NCBI RefSeq assembly: GCF_000621865.1
Contig: NZ_JHXE01000020.1
Span: 1-64,000 of the forward strand
Length of the DNA: 64,000 nt
Source of the DNA: Pseudobutyrivibrio sp. MD2005
GTDB lineage: Bacteria > Bacillota > Clostridia > Lachnospirales > Lachnospiraceae
Direction of reading: 5' to 3'
Part shown: one piece after another, positions 63,203 to 64,000 of the stretch
Layout: each line of letters begins with the position of its first letter
Numbering within the stretch: position 1 is the first letter of the stretch
The notes under the pieces: generated by a model
The model's database searches: none
What the model saw: the letters and a program-made list of their open reading frames with translations, nothing else
Told to the model about the DNA's origin: nothing
Position numbers and translations under genes: made by a program

Positions 63203-63413
63203 ATGAGTGTCCTCCCTTTTTATGAATTGATTATAGAATTTCTCTAATTCACAGATAATTCACTTATGGATTAAATAATCTATACATCAGCTATAGTAGT
63301 CATTGCATAAGGAGGAAACATCACGATTTCTCATTGCAAGCTCGATAAAATCATACGGGAAGACGCAGCATTATATGTGCTTCGCACGGCTGCGTCGTGG
63401 CAAACAGGTTCCT

Positions 63414-63441
63414 CCCACTAAAGTGGGTCCCTCCTATGTGC
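63414..63441. repeat. Short hairpin repeat (CCCAC-TAAA-GTGGG)
   Basis: Second copy of the hairpin at 53812-53848, with a compensated stem change. It lies in a 90-bp insertion that separates 63349 from 63447 relative to the other tRNA-Gly locus; CGCAGC/GCTGCG near 63365-63395 forms another hairpin there. Confidence 0.5.
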
Positions 63442-63456
63442 ATTTCGTCCCGTCTC

Positions 63457-63544
63457 GATTGAAGTGCTCTTTAATGCAAAAATGAGGCCATCCAAATGGA
63501 TGACCTCATTTTCTGCATTAAAAGAGCGCGAGACGGGACTCGAA
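63457..63544. repeat. Right direct repeat of tRNA-Gly 3' end (att-like)
   Basis: Counterpart of 61224-61311, here joined to the complete tRNA-Gly gene. Holds the trailer hairpin (63465-63527). Just outside, GTCCCGTCTCG (63447-63457) complements tRNA bases 63529-63539, as at the first tRNA locus. Confidence 0.8.
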
Positions 63545-63597
63545 CCCGCGACCTCCACCTTGGCAAGGTGGCGCTCCACCAACTGAGCCACTCGCGC
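63525..63597 (-). tRNA. tRNA-Gly(GCC), second copy
   Basis: Identical to 608-680 in all 73 bases, anticodon GCC. The intact gene stands at the right border of the VapD/DUF3800 island. Confidence 0.97.
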
Positions 63598-63627
63598 AAA
63601 TTGCTGTTGTTCTCAACAACAATGGTT

Positions 63628-63656
63628 ATTTTATAAGATAAATACCCTTTAGTCAA
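63628..63656 (-). promoter_or_regulatory. Sigma-A promoter of the second tRNA-Gly
   Basis: TTGACT (63656-63651) and TAAAAT (63633-63628) on the minus strand with a 17-bp spacer. Confidence 0.72.
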
Positions 63657-63728
63657 TACTAAAAAATAAAGTTGCAAAGCTTCTTCATTATTGAATGATT
63701 TTCAGAAAACTTCATTTTCCTAGTTTAT

Positions 63729-63998
63729 TTACATCCAGCTATAATCTCCTCCCGTAACAGCCAACGAAAGAAGCGCATCCATTCTCTCCACTTCCTCTAC
63801 ACCTTTCACAACCTGCAAAAGCTTCGCTGTTTCTTTTACAACTGGCATCTCTTCATCTGGTCCAATTTCCATATCAGGCTCTTTCCCACAATAAGGGCAA
63901 ACTAAACTAGGCCCCACTTGAACAGATAAAAATCTATTTGAACACTCACTACATTCATAAAATCCAGCAAGTGATGTTTCTTCTGGTACGTAGTACAT
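63729..63998 (-). CDS. Zinc-ribbon small protein
   Basis: 89 residues in view. A zinc ribbon of the form CSEC...CPYC (about 16-43) is followed by an acidic stretch and a helix. The ATG is 2 bases from the window edge, so the ribosome site and true start cannot be checked. Function unknown. Confidence 0.6.
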   Translation of the reverse strand: MYYVPEETSLAGFYECSECSNRFLSVQVGPSLVCPYCGKEPDMEIGPDEEMPVVKETAKLLQVVKGVEEVERMDALLSLAVTGGDYSWM

Positions 63999-64000
63999 AT

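Noticed and set aside
541-63544. The whole 63-kb interval as one island between the two tRNA-Gly genes
   Set aside because: It contains housekeeping genes (folC, thyA, ilvB, nrdD, butyrate operon) with uniform composition; the tRNA loci are better seen as duplicated hotspots.
59900-63600. Complete prophage or integrative conjugative element
   Set aside because: No integrase, structural, replication or transfer genes are present; only a repressor switch and small accessory genes.

Overview
The window is AT-rich Firmicutes DNA from a butyrate-forming anaerobe of the Lachnospiraceae. A Butyrivibrio/Pseudobutyrivibrio-like genus is my best guess. The evidence is a thl-hbd-bcd-etfB-etfA butyrate operon, an oxygen-independent class III ribonucleotide reductase, strong AGGAGG-type ribosome binding sites, lipobox lipoproteins and a mosaic of small dispersed hairpin repeats. 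No rRNA, CRISPR array or intact prophage was seen. Most genes lie on the minus strand.

Layout. 1-700: tandem and GC-rich repeats beside a tRNA-Gly(GCC) gene. 0.86-5.5 kb: a lipoprotein, a transglutaminase-like protein and the methionine importer metQNI. 5.5-7.3 kb: two poorly known proteins flanking a 610-nt giant hairpin. 7.4-12.9 kb: MATE pump, J-protein, folC, degV, a second transglutaminase-like protein and a cold-shock protein. 13.1-17.7 kb: a divergent ClpX, lysophospholipase, GDPD and SseB-like operon. 17.8-20.6 kb: three zinc-ribbon proteins, two of them membrane-anchored and the third MscL itself. 20.6-21.4 kb: second giant hairpin and a 34-codon gene. 21.5-29.9 kb: a sugar regulon (ROK repressor, ABC importer, fructokinase, HAD phosphatase, AGE-family aldose-ketose isomerase). 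30.2-31.8 kb: an IS91-type element. 31.9-39.2 kb: nrdD with a fused thioredoxin-like domain, TPR lipoprotein, CNNM/CorC protein, cyclophilin, Mrp ATPase. 39.3-42.8 kb: DnaA-box-like cluster, GH2 glycosidase, MATE pump. 43-49 kb: butyrate operon preceded by three Rex-type operators. 49-54.7 kb: deoD, cell wall hydrolase, ilvBN, dfrA, thyA. 55.2-57.9 kb: a MATE-ATPase-HD fusion. 58-59.6 kb: PgeF and a membrane-anchored XRE regulator. 59.9-63.6 kb: an accessory island at a second tRNA-Gly gene, with a repressor/operator switch, VapD pair, DUF3800 protein and a dead HTH gene.

How the genes work together. The butyrate operon turns acetyl-CoA into butyryl-CoA apart from the crotonase step, and its upstream region carries sites expected for the NADH-sensing repressor Rex. 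The sugar regulon reads as a route from an imported monosaccharide through an aldose-ketose isomerase and fructokinase to fructose 6-phosphate, controlled by its own repressor palindrome. The nrdD promoter region carries NrdR-type boxes.

Most unusual content. (1) Two 610-615-nt near-palindromes, 14 kb apart, have perfect 15-bp terminal inverted repeats and an almost invariant centre. Their arm sequences differ between copies yet remain self-complementary, including one whole stem replaced by an unrelated stem. (2) An intergenic hairpin family of about 85-90 nt has three copies. (3) An 88-bp duplication of the tRNA-Gly 3' end and its trailer hairpin flanks a 2.2-kb toxin-type island. (4) An 887-residue MATE transporter is fused to an RsbW-like ATPase and an HD hydrolase domain. 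All calls come from reading the sequence; no database search was possible.
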